Of a stretch of DNA of 64,000 nt, positions 17,806 to 26,375 are shown in pieces. Under the pieces are notes generated by a model, which was not told where the DNA came from, did no database searches, and saw only the letters and a list, made by a program, of their open reading frames with translations. A program made the translations under genes and the position numbers. The DNA comes from Arthrobacter zhangbolii (GTDB lineage: Bacteria; Actinomycetota; Actinomycetes; Actinomycetales; Micrococcaceae), in assembly GCF_022869865.1 (NCBI RefSeq), contig NZ_CP094984.1:930001-994000 (forward strand), read 5' to 3'. The stretch's first letter is position 1, and each line of letters begins with the position of its first letter.

Positions 17806-19116
17806 ATGAAGATTTTATTGCGGCGCAAGAAGCCGGGTATGCCGCCCATGCCGCTCTGGCTGCAGGGAACGTTTGAACTGGGCCAGGCTGCCCTGCTCTC
17901 GGCGCTGGTGGTACTGCTGCCGCTGGTCGGCGTCTGGTTTGCCAACGGTTTCACCGACCGGGAGTTCTCCTCCCTTGCCCGGCTGGGCGGTCAGGCCTGG
18001 CTGCTGATCCACGGCGTGCCGCTGTCCCTGAGCCTTCCCGCCGGGGAGCTCGGCGCATCGCCCTCCACCGGCCTGCTCTCACTGCTTCCGCTCGGACTGA
18101 GCCTGATTCCGTTCTTCCTGTCCTGGCGGGCCGGACGCCGGCTGGCCCGGGCCTCCTACACCGACCAGCTCTGGCAGGCCCTGCTCGGGGCCTTGGGAAC
18201 CTATGCACTGCTGGGCGCGGCCGCGGCATATTTCAGCAGTACGGACGGTGTCCGGATTTCGGTGACAGCCGGGGCGCTGCTGCCCCTGATCGCTGCCGGA
18301 GCCGGCCTTATTGTGGGTGCCCGAATCGAGGCCGGTTCGTGGGTGCGGCTGATCGGCATGGACCTTACCGACTGGATTGCCCGGACCAGCCAGCATTCGC
18401 GCTGGGCAGGTTCTTACCTGTGGTCCGCGTTGCGGGCCGGGGTGGTGGGAATCGTCGCCGCCCTGGGCCTGTCAGCTGTACTGCTGGTTGTTGCCCTGGC
18501 ACTGAACTGGGCCACCATCGCGGCGGTGTACCAGCGGCTCGACGCAGGGATAATCGGCGGGGCGGTGCTCACCGTGGTGGAGCTGGGCCTGATGCCGAAC
18601 TTTGTGGTGTGGACCCTTGGCTGGGCTTCCGGCGCCGGGTTCTCCATGGGCACCGGCAGCATCATCAGCCCGCTGGAAACCACCGTGGGTCCGCTGCCGG
18701 CGGTCCCGGTGCTGGCGGCCCTGCCGGCAGGCGGCATGGAATACGGCTACGTTGCCCTGCTGATCCCCGTGGCCGCGGGCATCCTGGCCGGCTGGTGGTT
18801 CCTGCGTGAGGGTGAGAACCACTTTGATGAGTGGCTGTCCATCAAGATCCGTGCCCGGTGGTTCACCGCTCCGGTATCCACCCTGGTGCTGGGCGCCATT
18901 GTGGGCCTGGTGTCCGGCGTGCTGGCGGCGGCAGCGGGCTGGCTTTCCCAGGGCTCGCTGGGCGTGGGGCGTTTTGTCGGCCTCGGACCCGACCCGCTGT
19001 GGCTGGGCCTGTGGGTTGCCGCGGAGGTTGGGGTCGGCGTCGTCATTGGCTACGCCGTGGGCCCGTGGCTGGAACGCGAGCCGAAACAGGTACGCGAACC
19101 TGCGCTCAAGGCCTGA
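17806..19116 (+). CDS. DUF6350 family polytopic membrane protein
   Basis: 436 residues with about ten hydrophobic segments and no signal peptide. It starts MKILLRRKKPGMPPMPLWLQ, then GTFELGQAALLSALVVLLPL. The conserved centre NFVVWTLGWASGAGFSMGTG and SIISPLETTVGPLPAVPVLA is characteristic of the actinobacterial family found directly upstream of purN. That synteny holds here, apart from a small gene on the opposite strand. The function is not established; some members are annotated as cell-division membrane proteins without firm support. Confidence 0.82.
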   Translation: MKILLRRKKPGMPPMPLWLQGTFELGQAALLSALVVLLPLVGVWFANGFTDREFSSLARLGGQAWLLIHGVPLSLSLPAGELGASPSTGLLSLLPLGLSLIPFFLSWRAGRRLARASYTDQLWQALLGALGTYALLGAAAAYFSSTDGVRISVTAGALLPLIAAGAGLIVGARIEAGSWVRLIGMDLTDWIARTSQHSRWAGSYLWSALRAGVVGIVAALGLSAVLLVVALALNWATIAAVYQRLDAGIIGGAVLTVVELGLMPNFVVWTLGWASGAGFSMGTGSIISPLETTVGPLPAVPVLAALPAGGMEYGYVALLIPVAAGILAGWWFLREGENHFDEWLSIKIRARWFTAPVSTLVLGAIVGLVSGVLAAAAGWLSQGSLGVGRFVGLGPDPLWLGLWVAAEVGVGVVIGYAVGPWLEREPKQVREPALKA

Positions 19117-19122
19117 GGACGG

Positions 19123-19554
19123 TTACGGCAGCTCGAAGCTCAGGTACTCGGACTGGCAGGACTCGGATGCGTTCAGCGTGATGGCTGAACGCATGCAGGA
19201 TTCGTAGGTTACCGTCCGGTCCCAGAGCATGGCCATGGCCGCCATGCCGAGCGTGGTGACGAACGTGATGACCAGGCCGATGGAGATCAGGACCGGCAGC
19301 ACGGGCCGCATCTTTGCCCGGGCTGCTTTGACCAGCGCAATAATGCCTACTACGACGGCGGCCGTTCCGAGCGCTATCGGCACCAGCTTCCACGGCAGTA
19401 CAAGATTGCTGCTCAGCAGTGTGGCGATTGCCAGCAGCCAGAAGATCCGAACGTACTGAACCGCGTTGCGCTTCTGCTCGTCGGGAACATCCTGGCGGCT
19501 GCTGTCCGCCCCGGCCGGGGACTTGGTCTGGGTCTGGGCACCGTCGTCGTTCAT
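19123..19554 (-). CDS. Small membrane protein of unknown function
   Basis: 143 residues. A charged, Gln/Ser-rich N-terminus of about 30 residues precedes three hydrophobic segments: YVRIFWLLAIATLLSSNLVL, LVPIALGTAAVVVGIIALVK and VLPVLISIGLVITFVTTLGM. The C-terminal 30 residues (TVTYESCMRSAITLNASESC) contain two cysteines and are probably outside the membrane. I do not recognise the family. It sits antisense between DUF6350 and purN and is nearly back to back with both. Confidence 0.65.
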   Translation of the reverse strand: MNDDGAQTQTKSPAGADSSRQDVPDEQKRNAVQYVRIFWLLAIATLLSSNLVLPWKLVPIALGTAAVVVGIIALVKAARAKMRPVLPVLISIGLVITFVTTLGMAAMAMLWDRTVTYESCMRSAITLNASESCQSEYLSFELP

Positions 19555-19582
19555 GCGTTTAACCCTAGGCGACGCGGCACCC

Positions 19583-19588
19583 TATGGT
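19583..19588 (+). promoter_or_regulatory. -10 hexamer of purN, leaderless geometry
   Basis: TATGGT, six bases before ATG 19595, with no Shine-Dalgarno sequence in between. Confidence 0.5.
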
Positions 19589-19594
19589 TGACGC

Positions 19595-20164
19595 ATGCGC
19601 ATTGTAGTTCTTGTGTCCGGCACCGGATCCAACCTCCAGGCCGTGCTGGACGCCGTCCGGGACGGGCAGCTCGACGTCGAAATTGCCGCCGTGGGTTCGG
19701 ACCGGCCCGGCACCTACGGTGTGGAGCGCGCCGCCGACGCCGGGTACCCCACCTTTGTGGTGAACTTCCGCGACTATCCGGCGCGGGCTGACTGGAACCG
19801 GGCACTCACCAGGGAAGTGGCCTCCTACGCTCCGGATCTGGTGCTCTCCTCCGGATTCATGCGGATAGTGGACGAGGAGTTCATCAACTCCTTCAACGGC
19901 CGCTACCTGAACACCCACCCGGCCCTGCTGCCCTCCTTCCCCGGAGCCCACGGGGTGCGGGACGCCCTGGCCTACGGAGTGAAGATCACCGGCTGCACCG
20001 TCCACTGGGCCGACGCCGGCGTGGACACCGGGCCGATCCTGGCCCAGGCGGCCGTCGAGGTGCTCGACGGCGACACGGAAGAGACCCTGCACGAACGCAT
20101 CAAGGTGCAGGAACGCCGTTTGCTGCTGGAAACCCTGGACCGCCTCAGCCGCGAAGGGCTCTGA
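19595..20164 (+). CDS. purN: Phosphoribosylglycinamide formyltransferase
   Basis: 189 residues. PurN transfers the formyl group of 10-formyl-THF to GAR, the third step of de novo purine synthesis. The nucleotide-binding start IVVLVSGTGSNLQAVLDAV, the catalytic Asn and His in YLNTHPALLPSFPGAHG, and the essential Asp in HWADAGVDTGPILAQAAV are all present. It is normally followed by purH in this lineage. Here an MFS gene and a DUF559 gene separate them by about 3 kb, so co-transcription is impossible. Confidence 0.97.
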   Translation: MRIVVLVSGTGSNLQAVLDAVRDGQLDVEIAAVGSDRPGTYGVERAADAGYPTFVVNFRDYPARADWNRALTREVASYAPDLVLSSGFMRIVDEEFINSFNGRYLNTHPALLPSFPGAHGVRDALAYGVKITGCTVHWADAGVDTGPILAQAAVEVLDGDTEETLHERIKVQERRLLLETLDRLSREGL

Positions 20165-20204
20165 GCGGGTTCCGGAAGGCCCGGACCGCCGGCTCCCTGG
20201 CCGC

Positions 20205-21557
20205 TCAGTCCAGCGCCGCGCCCCTGGTCTCGGGAGCGAAGCGGGCCATCCAGAGTACTGCCAGCAGCACCAGCACCCCGGCCAGCGCGAAGGACAGCGG
20301 CAGCCCGAGGTACGGCCACAGCACCGACACGAAAATCAAAGGACCGAACCCGGCGCCAATCCGCGAGACGGTGGACGCCCAGCCGAATCCGCTGCCGCGC
20401 AGCTCGGTGGGGTAGAGCTCGGACACATAGGCGTAGAGCACCGGAATGGCCACCTGCACCACAAATCCGTAGGCCAGCAGCCAGATGGTGGCGGCCGTGG
20501 GTACGTCCACTACCAGGGCCACCACCACCAGGATCGCCGCGGACAGCGGCCCGGTCACTGCCAGGATCCACTTCCGCCCCACCTTTTCCACCAGCAGGGC
20601 GGCGGCAATCACGCCCAGCAGTCCGACGGCGGCCATGCCGGATGTGGTCAGGAACGCGCGGTATTCCGCGAACCCGGCGTCCACGAGGATCTTGGGCATC
20701 CACTGCAGGGCCAGGTAGTAGACCAGCAGGATGGTCAGGAACAGGGACCACGCGGCGATGGTGGTTTTGGTGCTGAACCGCCAGAGGTCGGCGAGCTGGG
20801 TGCCCATGGTGCGCAGTGTCAGCTTCTCCGGCTCCGCGGGTTCGGGCAGCCGCCACTCGGTTTTGGCGCCGCCGGTGCGCCGGATCAGATCCTCGATGAC
20901 GGCGGCTGCTTCAGCGGTCCGGCCCTTGCGCACGAGGTAGAGCGGGGATTCCGGCACCGAGCGGCGCACCCAGAAGACCAGCAGGGCCGGCAGCACCATG
21001 ATCAGCATGGTGTACCGCCAGTCGGCGAAGGTCGCCATGATCACCGCAGAGGTAACTCCGCAGAGCGCCGCCCCTACCGGCCACCAGCCGTCCATCGCGG
21101 TGAGCACCCGGCCGCGTTGTTTTTTGGGCGTGAACTCTCCCACCAGGGCATAGTCCACGGGCACGCAGCCGCCCAGGCCAAACCCGGCCATAAAGCGGAA
21201 GATGCAGAACCAGACAATGTCCGGGGAAAACGCACCGAGCACGGTGAAGACCGAAAAGACCAGCAGCGTGGCCGAGAACGCCCGCTTGCGCCCAATCGCA
21301 TCAGCAATGGACCCCCAGACAAATGCCCCGATGGCCATGCCGAGCAGATTCGCGGTACCGATCCAGGCGGCCTGCGCCGGCACCAGGTCCCATTCCTTGG
21401 AGAGCAGTGGAATCAGGACGCCGTTCAGGGTCACGTCCCAGGCGTCGAACATAAAGCCGAGGCCGCCGATCAGGAAGATCCTGCCCTGAACGTTCCACCG
21501 CCAGGGCAGGTTTTGGACCACCTGGTCGCCGGTGGGCAGGGCATTGGTGATGGACAT
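20205..21557 (-). CDS. MFS transporter, organic-acid/sugar-porter type
   Basis: 450 residues with 12 predicted membrane segments. The loop 2-3 motif is GSIADAIGRKRAF and the second signature region is RFMAGFGLGGCVPVDYALVG followed by EFTPKKQRGRV. A central cytoplasmic loop (VRKGRTAEAAAVIEDLIRR) and PESPLYL match the sugar-porter, aromatic-acid and SV2-like branch of the superfamily. The substrate is not determinable. ATG 21557 gives the typical short N-terminus and has GGAAGG upstream. The gene is antisense to the purN-purH axis. Confidence 0.85.
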   Translation of the reverse strand: MSITNALPTGDQVVQNLPWRWNVQGRIFLIGGLGFMFDAWDVTLNGVLIPLLSKEWDLVPAQAAWIGTANLLGMAIGAFVWGSIADAIGRKRAFSATLLVFSVFTVLGAFSPDIVWFCIFRFMAGFGLGGCVPVDYALVGEFTPKKQRGRVLTAMDGWWPVGAALCGVTSAVIMATFADWRYTMLIMVLPALLVFWVRRSVPESPLYLVRKGRTAEAAAVIEDLIRRTGGAKTEWRLPEPAEPEKLTLRTMGTQLADLWRFSTKTTIAAWSLFLTILLVYYLALQWMPKILVDAGFAEYRAFLTTSGMAAVGLLGVIAAALLVEKVGRKWILAVTGPLSAAILVVVALVVDVPTAATIWLLAYGFVVQVAIPVLYAYVSELYPTELRGSGFGWASTVSRIGAGFGPLIFVSVLWPYLGLPLSFALAGVLVLLAVLWMARFAPETRGAALD

Positions 21558-21693
21558 CTGGGCGGGGCCTTCCGGAGCTGGGCAGAAGATGATGCAGCGG
21601 AGCGCTGATTGCGTCGGGGAAAACAGTACCGCGTGGAGGCATATGCCTGTGGACAAAACCGGAGGAACCCGCAGAAGCAGGAAGTATGGGGCC

Positions 21694-22671
21694 ATGGCTG
21701 ACGCGGAGCGGGGTGAACAACCGGCCCTTCCAGGACCGGTGCTGCCCGGGTCCGTGTTCACCGTGGCGGAGGCACGGGCACGCGGTGTGCCGCCGGCGGC
21801 CCTGCGGAGGAAAGAGTACGACGCCGTCGGGTACGGCATCCGTGCCGTCACGGGGGTGGAGCCTTCCCTGCTGCACATCGTTCGTCCGCTTGCGCCTGTT
21901 AGCGGCCTTACCGTAGCCAGCCACACCACCGCCGCCGCCCTGTGGGGAATGTGGCTGCCGCGGCGCCTGGCGAACGGCCCGCTTCACCTCACTCGGCCGC
22001 TGCGGTTGTCACGGCCCCGGCGGAAGGGCGTGGCCGGGCATCAGGCTCCGCTCCTGCGGGAAGACGTAGTACGGATAGCCGGGATACTGATCACCTCTCC
22101 CTCATGGACGTGGTGTGACCTCGCGGCCCTGCTCCCGGTCGCTGACCTGGTGGTGGCCGGCGACTCGGTGCTTCGACGGCTGGATGCCCCGGTGCGAGGC
22201 GGCTACCTTCCCCGGCCCGATCCGCTGTGCCGGGTCCAGGACCTGCAGGACCTCATCGACCGGAGATCCGGAAGCCGCGGCATTTCCACGGCGCGGACGG
22301 CACTTGGGCTGATGCGCCCGGGTGTCGATTCAGCCCCGGAATCGCGTCTGCGGCTGCTCATCCTGTCCGCGGGCCTGCCGGAGCCGGAGGTGAACCGGTG
22401 GATCATGGGTGCCGGCGGGCGGCCCGTGTCCCGGCCGGACCTGCAGTACCGGGCACTGCGGATTGCCCTTGAATACGAAGGGGAACACCATCTGCGGGAT
22501 CCGGACCAGTGGCATCGCGACATTGAACGGGATGAGAGGCTGCGGCAACTGGGCTGGGTGGTGCTGCGCTTCAGCAAAAAGCACCTTCGCCCCGAGAATC
22601 GGGCAGCAACGGAGGAACGTATCCGTAGTACCTTGCGTGCGCGGGGCTGGTATCCCGGCAGAGCCGTGTAG
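21694..22671 (+). CDS. DUF559 endonuclease-like protein with an N-terminal AbiEi-like region
   Basis: 325 residues. The C-terminal 110 residues carry the DUF559 (Vsr/MTES_1575-type nuclease fold) pattern: RPDLQYRALRIALEYEGEHH, then RDIERDERLRQLGWVVLRFS, with D, E-x-E and a late hydrophobic strand as expected for a PD-(D/E)xK-like site. The N-terminus (VFTVAEARARGVPPAALRRK) resembles the winged-helix start of AbiEi-type antitoxins. Such proteins are common and multi-copy in Arthrobacter and their function is unknown. ATG 21694 follows AGGAAG. It has no toxin partner next to it, but it abuts the repeat-rich gap at 22672-23200. Confidence 0.75.
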   Translation: MADAERGEQPALPGPVLPGSVFTVAEARARGVPPAALRRKEYDAVGYGIRAVTGVEPSLLHIVRPLAPVSGLTVASHTTAAALWGMWLPRRLANGPLHLTRPLRLSRPRRKGVAGHQAPLLREDVVRIAGILITSPSWTWCDLAALLPVADLVVAGDSVLRRLDAPVRGGYLPRPDPLCRVQDLQDLIDRRSGSRGISTARTALGLMRPGVDSAPESRLRLLILSAGLPEPEVNRWIMGAGGRPVSRPDLQYRALRIALEYEGEHHLRDPDQWHRDIERDERLRQLGWVVLRFSKKHLRPENRAATEERIRSTLRARGWYPGRAV

Positions 22672-22827
22672 ACCAGACCGGGCTGCCGGTCCGGCCGGTC
22701 CCGGGTGCCGGTCCCGGGTGCCGGTCCCGCCGGTGGAGCGGGCCCCTTGATCCCGGTCCCGCCGGCCCCTGGGGTCCCTTGGTCCCTGTCCCGCCGGTGC
22801 GGTGGGTCCCCGGTGCCGCGGCACTGA

Positions 22828-22887
22828 ATCGAGAAGGCACGATTTACCGAATTCCGGGCCGAAAACGGTAAATCGTGCCTTCTCGAT
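22828..22887. repeat. 22-base perfect inverted repeat
   Basis: Left arm 22828-22849 and right arm 22866-22887 (CGGTAAATCGTGCCTTCTCG plus AT) are perfectly complementary around a 16-base spacer. There is no T-run, and both neighbouring genes run on the plus strand. It looks like a REP-type element rather than a terminator. Confidence 0.85.
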
Positions 22888-22895
22888 GCGCAAAA

Positions 22896-22917
22896 CGGTA
22901 AATCGTGCCGTTTCGAT
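22896..22917 (+). repeat. Third, direct copy of the 22-base element
   Basis: Same orientation as the right arm at 22866-22887, 30 bases further on, with two mismatches. The shared stretch AAAACGGTAAATCGTGCC is exact. Confidence 0.8.
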
Positions 22918-22920
22918 CCG

Positions 22921-23090
22921 CTGGAGCCCGCAACCGCACCCCGCAACCGCCACACCGCACCCGCCCCACCACGCTCCGCAACGGCCACGCCCCGCAACCG
23001 CCACACCACACCCCGCACCCGCCACACCGCACCCCGCACCCGCCCCACCACGCTCCGCAACCGCCCCACCACACCCCTCATTCATCCCCC
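22921..23090. repeat. C/A-rich degenerate tandem repeat
   Basis: Reiterations of CCGCAACCGCCACACC and CGCACCCGCCCCACCACG. A 27-base stretch at 22956-22982 recurs exactly at 23035-23061. The plus strand is extremely poor in G and T. Confidence 0.75.
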
Positions 23091-23200
23091 GAGACACCGT
23101 GTTACACCGCCCCGAGGCGGGGCGGAGGGCTCAAGGCATAAACTTCTCGTGGGCCGCACGGCCTGCGCACGCCGTTCATCGAATCCTTGGAGTGTCAGTT

Positions 23201-24814
23201 GTGAGCAACCCCGTCCTCGACCGTGTCCCTATCCGCCGGGCCCTGATTTCGGTCTACAACAAGACGGGGCTGACGGAACTCGCGCAAGGCCTCGCCGCAG
23301 CCGGTGTCAGCATTGTCTCCACCGGCTCCACGGCCAAGCAGATCGCTGCTGCCGGCGTCGCCGTCACCGAGGTATCCGAGGTGACCGGGTTCGCTGAGTG
23401 CCTCGACGGCCGGGTCAAGACCCTGCACCCCCGCGTCCATGCCGGCATCCTCGCCGACCGCCGCCGGGATGACCATGTGGCCCAGCTCGAGGAAATGGAG
23501 ATTGAACCCTTCGACCTCGTGGTGGTCAACCTCTACCCGTTCGTTGAAACCGTCCGCTCCGGCGCGGCGCAGGATGACGTGGTGGAGCAGATCGACATCG
23601 GCGGGCCCTCCATGGTCCGCGCCGCCGCCAAGAACCACCCGTCGGTGGCCGTGGTGGTTGACCCGGACAAATACTCCGACGTTGTCACCGCAGCGGCGGA
23701 GGGCGGCTTCGACCTGGCGCAGCGCCGCCGGCTGGCTGCTGAAGCATTCGCCCACACTGCCGCCTACGACAACGCGGTAGCCACCTGGACGGCCGAGCAG
23801 TTCGGCGACGGCACCGAGGACGGCGCCAAGTGGCCGGCCTACACCGGCCTCGCCCTGGAGCGCGCCGAAGTGCTGCGCTACGGCGAAAACCCGCACCAGG
23901 ACGCTGCCCTGTACGTGGAGAAGGGCGGCCAGCCCGGCGTCGCCCAGGCCGACCAGCTGCACGGCAAGGCCATGTCCTACAACAACTACGTCGACGCCGA
24001 CGCCGCCCTGCGTGCCGCCTTCGACTTCGATGAGCCCGCCGTCGCCGTCGTGAAGCACGCGAACCCGTGCGGTATCGCGGTGGCGTCCCCGAATGCGGCC
24101 GATCCGATTGCGGACGCGCACGCCAAGGCCCACGCCTGTGATCCCGTCTCCGCGTTCGGCGGCGTGATTGCCGCCAACCGCACGGTCACCGCGGGCATGG
24201 CGGAAACGGTGAAGGACATCTTCACGGAGGTGGTGATTGCTCCGGACTTCGAGCCGGCCGCCGTCGAGATCCTCAGCGCGAAGAAGAACATCCGCCTGCT
24301 CGCCCTGCCGGACGGATACGGCCGCAACACTGCCGAATTCCGGCAGGTCTCCGGCGGTGTGCTGGTGCAGAAGGCGGACCGGCTGCAGGCCGAGGGCGAT
24401 GATCCGGCCAACTGGACCCTCGCCGCGGGGGAACCGGCGGACGAAGCCACCCTGGCCGATCTCGCCTTTGCCTGGGCCGCCGTGCGGGCCGCGAAGTCCA
24501 ATGCCATCCTGCTGGCAAAGAACGGCGCGTCCGTGGGTGTGGGCATGGGCCAGGTAAACCGGGTGGATTCCTGCCGGCTCGCCGTTGAACGGGCCAACAC
24601 CCTGGGCGCCGGGGGCGAGGACCGCGCCCGCGGTTCCGTAGCGGCGTCGGACGCGTTCTTCCCCTTCGCGGACGGACTGCAGATCCTGCTCGACGCCGGT
24701 GTGCGCGCCGTGGTCCAGCCGGGCGGCTCCATCCGCGACAACGAAGTGGTCGAAGCTGCTGCCGCTGCGGGCGTGACCATGTACTTCACCGGCGCCCGGC
24801 ACTTCTTCCACTAG
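23201..24814 (+). CDS. purH: Bifunctional AICAR transformylase / IMP cyclohydrolase
   Basis: 537 residues, the last two steps of IMP synthesis. The N-terminal cyclohydrolase domain has [34 protein letters not shown] and [18 protein letters not shown]. The C-terminal transformylase domain has [13 protein letters not shown], the [11 protein letters not shown] motif and [17 protein letters not shown] blocks near the end, finishing with [14 protein letters not shown] 23201 is chosen because TTGGAG lies eight bases upstream; an in-frame GTG at 23192 overlaps that site. An open frame extends far upstream through the repeat region but has no homology. A strong terminator follows. Confidence 0.96.
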   Translation: MSNPVLDRVPIRRALISVYNKTGLTELAQGLAAAGVSIVSTGSTAKQIAAAGVAVTEVSEVTGFAECLDGRVKTLHPRVHAGILADRRRDDHVAQLEEMEIEPFDLVVVNLYPFVETVRSGAAQDDVVEQIDIGGPSMVRAAAKNHPSVAVVVDPDKYSDVVTAAAEGGFDLAQRRRLAAEAFAHTAAYDNAVATWTAEQFGDGTEDGAKWPAYTGLALERAEVLRYGENPHQDAALYVEKGGQPGVAQADQLHGKAMSYNNYVDADAALRAAFDFDEPAVAVVKHANPCGIAVASPNAADPIADAHAKAHACDPVSAFGGVIAANRTVTAGMAETVKDIFTEVVIAPDFEPAAVEILSAKKNIRLLALPDGYGRNTAEFRQVSGGVLVQKADRLQAEGDDPANWTLAAGEPADEATLADLAFAWAAVRAAKSNAILLAKNGASVGVGMGQVNRVDSCRLAVERANTLGAGGEDRARGSVAASDAFFPFADGLQILLDAGVRAVVQPGGSIRDNEVVEAAAAAGVTMYFTGARHFFH

Positions 24815-24836
24815 CGAATACGCCGCAGGCCATACG

Positions 24837-24877
24837 AAAACGCGGGACGGTGCAGGTAATGTGCCGTCCCGCGTTTT
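24837..24877 (+). terminator. purH terminator
   Basis: Fourteen-base perfect stem AAAACGCGGGACGG / CCGTCCCGCGTTTT around a 13-base loop. The right arm ends in TTTT. Confidence 0.9.
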
Positions 24878-24989
24878 AGGGCACAGATAGTGCGCTGTGG
24901 CATAGTTGAACTCAAATACAAGCCTAAAAAACGGGTTCCGTCATGCCACAAGACATGCTCCGGTGCCCACCAACACACAAGGAGACCGT

Positions 24990-26225
24990 GTGGCTGAGAA
25001 AATCAAGGTTGTGGGCTCTGTCGTAGAGCTCGACGGCGATGAGATGACCCGTATCATCTGGCAGTTCATCAAGGACCGCCTGATCAACCCGTACCTGGAC
25101 GTAGACCTGAAGTACTACGACCTCTCCATCCAGAACCGCGACGCGACCGATGACCAGGTCACCATTGACGCCGCCAACGCCATCAAGGAACACGGCGTGG
25201 GCGTCAAGTGCGCAACCATCACCCCCGACGAGGCACGTGTCGAGGAATTCGGCCTGAAGAAGATGTGGGTCTCCCCGAACGGAACCATCCGCAACATCCT
25301 CGGCGGCGTGGTCTTCCGCGAGCCGATCATCATCTCCAACATCCCGCGCCTGGTCCCGGGCTGGAACAAGCCGATCATCATTGGCCGCCACGCCCACGGT
25401 GACCAGTACAAGGCCACGAACTTCAAGGTTCCCGGTGCCGGTACGCTGACGCTGACCTACACCCCGGCCGACGGCAGCGAAGAAATCAAGCAGCAGGTTG
25501 TGACGTACAACGAAGATGGCGGCGTCGCCATGGGTATGTACAACTTCAACGATTCCATCAAGGACTTCGCCCGCGCTTCCTTCGCGTACGGCCTGCAGCG
25601 CAACTACCCGGTGTACCTCTCCACCAAGAACACCATCCTGAAGGCCTACGACGGCCAGTTCAAGGACCTGTTCCAGGAAGTCTTCGACGCCGAGTTCAAG
25701 GACCAGTTCGAAGCAGCCGGGCTCACCTATGAGCACCGCCTGATCGATGACATGGTTGCCTCCGCAATGAAGTGGGAAGGCGGCTACGTCTGGGCCTGCA
25801 AGAACTACGACGGCGACGTCCAGTCCGACACCGTGGCACAGGGCTTCGGCTCGCTGGGTCTGATGACCTCCGTGCTGATGACCCCGGACGGCAAGACCGT
25901 TGAGGCTGAAGCTGCACACGGCACCGTGACCCGTCACTACCGCCAGCACCAGCAGGGCAAGCCCACCTCCACCAACCCGATCGCCTCGATCTTCGCGTGG
26001 ACCCGTGGCCTGATGCACCGCGGCAAGCTGGACAACACCCCCGAGGTCATCAACTTCGCCGAGACCCTTGAAGACGTTGTCATCAAGACGGTCGAATCCG
26101 GCAAGATGACCAAGGACCTGGCACTGCTGGTCGGCCCGGACCAGCCGTACCTGACCACCGAAGAGTTCCTCGCCGCACTGGATGAGAACCTCAAGGCCCG
26201 CCTGGGCGCCGAGGTTGCGGCCTAA
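24990..26225 (+). CDS. icd: NADP-dependent isocitrate dehydrogenase (dimeric type)
   Basis: 411 residues. It oxidatively decarboxylates isocitrate to 2-oxoglutarate in the TCA cycle, producing NADPH. The sequence is of the homodimeric, eukaryote-like class: [20 protein letters not shown] at the start, [20 protein letters not shown] with substrate-binding Ser/Asn/Arg, [13 protein letters not shown], and [20 protein letters not shown], which contains the NADP-binding His and Arg. GTG 24990 has AAGGAG five bases upstream. The frame stays open upstream into the leader without homology. Confidence 0.96.
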   Translation: MAEKIKVVGSVVELDGDEMTRIIWQFIKDRLINPYLDVDLKYYDLSIQNRDATDDQVTIDAANAIKEHGVGVKCATITPDEARVEEFGLKKMWVSPNGTIRNILGGVVFREPIIISNIPRLVPGWNKPIIIGRHAHGDQYKATNFKVPGAGTLTLTYTPADGSEEIKQQVVTYNEDGGVAMGMYNFNDSIKDFARASFAYGLQRNYPVYLSTKNTILKAYDGQFKDLFQEVFDAEFKDQFEAAGLTYEHRLIDDMVASAMKWEGGYVWACKNYDGDVQSDTVAQGFGSLGLMTSVLMTPDGKTVEAEAAHGTVTRHYRQHQQGKPTSTNPIASIFAWTRGLMHRGKLDNTPEVINFAETLEDVVIKTVESGKMTKDLALLVGPDQPYLTTEEFLAALDENLKARLGAEVAA

Positions 26226-26269
26226 CCGGCTCTCCTCACCGCGCCTTCCCCGCCCTGTTGCGGGGGAGC

Positions 26270-26316
26270 ACGACGACGGCGCGCTGCCCCTTCGCGGGGC
26301 GGCGCGCCGTCGTCGT
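26270..26316 (+). terminator. icd terminator
   Basis: Twenty-one-base stem (26270-26290 with 26296-26316, one G-T wobble) around TTCGC, followed by TTTAAT. Confidence 0.9.
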
Positions 26317-26375
26317 TTAATACGGAGGCCGCGTAATAAGTAGCGCGGAGGTACCCGCGGTGCCACCATGTGGGG

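Larger units (their letters stand above)
22672..23200. other. Repeat-rich intergenic region between the DUF559 gene and purH
   Basis: 529 bases without a convincing gene. Left part (about 22690-22810): imperfect reiterations of GGTCCCGGGTGCC and GGTCCCGCCGGT. Middle (22828-22917): three copies of a 22-base element, two of them inverted. Right (about 22921-23090): C/A-rich degenerate tandem repeat. The last 110 bases form the purH leader with a GC hairpin (CCGCCCC/GGGGCGG, 23107-23125) lacking a T-run. Open frames across it are Pro/Arg- or Gly/Trp-rich and look like artefacts. Confidence 0.8.

Noticed and set aside
21694-22671. AbiEi antitoxin of a type IV toxin-antitoxin pair
   Set aside because: No AbiEii-like toxin gene is adjacent; the neighbours are an MFS transporter and purH.
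22921-23090. Possible CRISPR array
   Set aside because: The repeats are degenerate and directly adjacent, with no uniform spacers and no cas genes.
23091-23200. Second ZTP riboswitch before purH
   Set aside because: The leader lacks the GACTGGCG and CCTGGGC elements; only a short GC hairpin is present.
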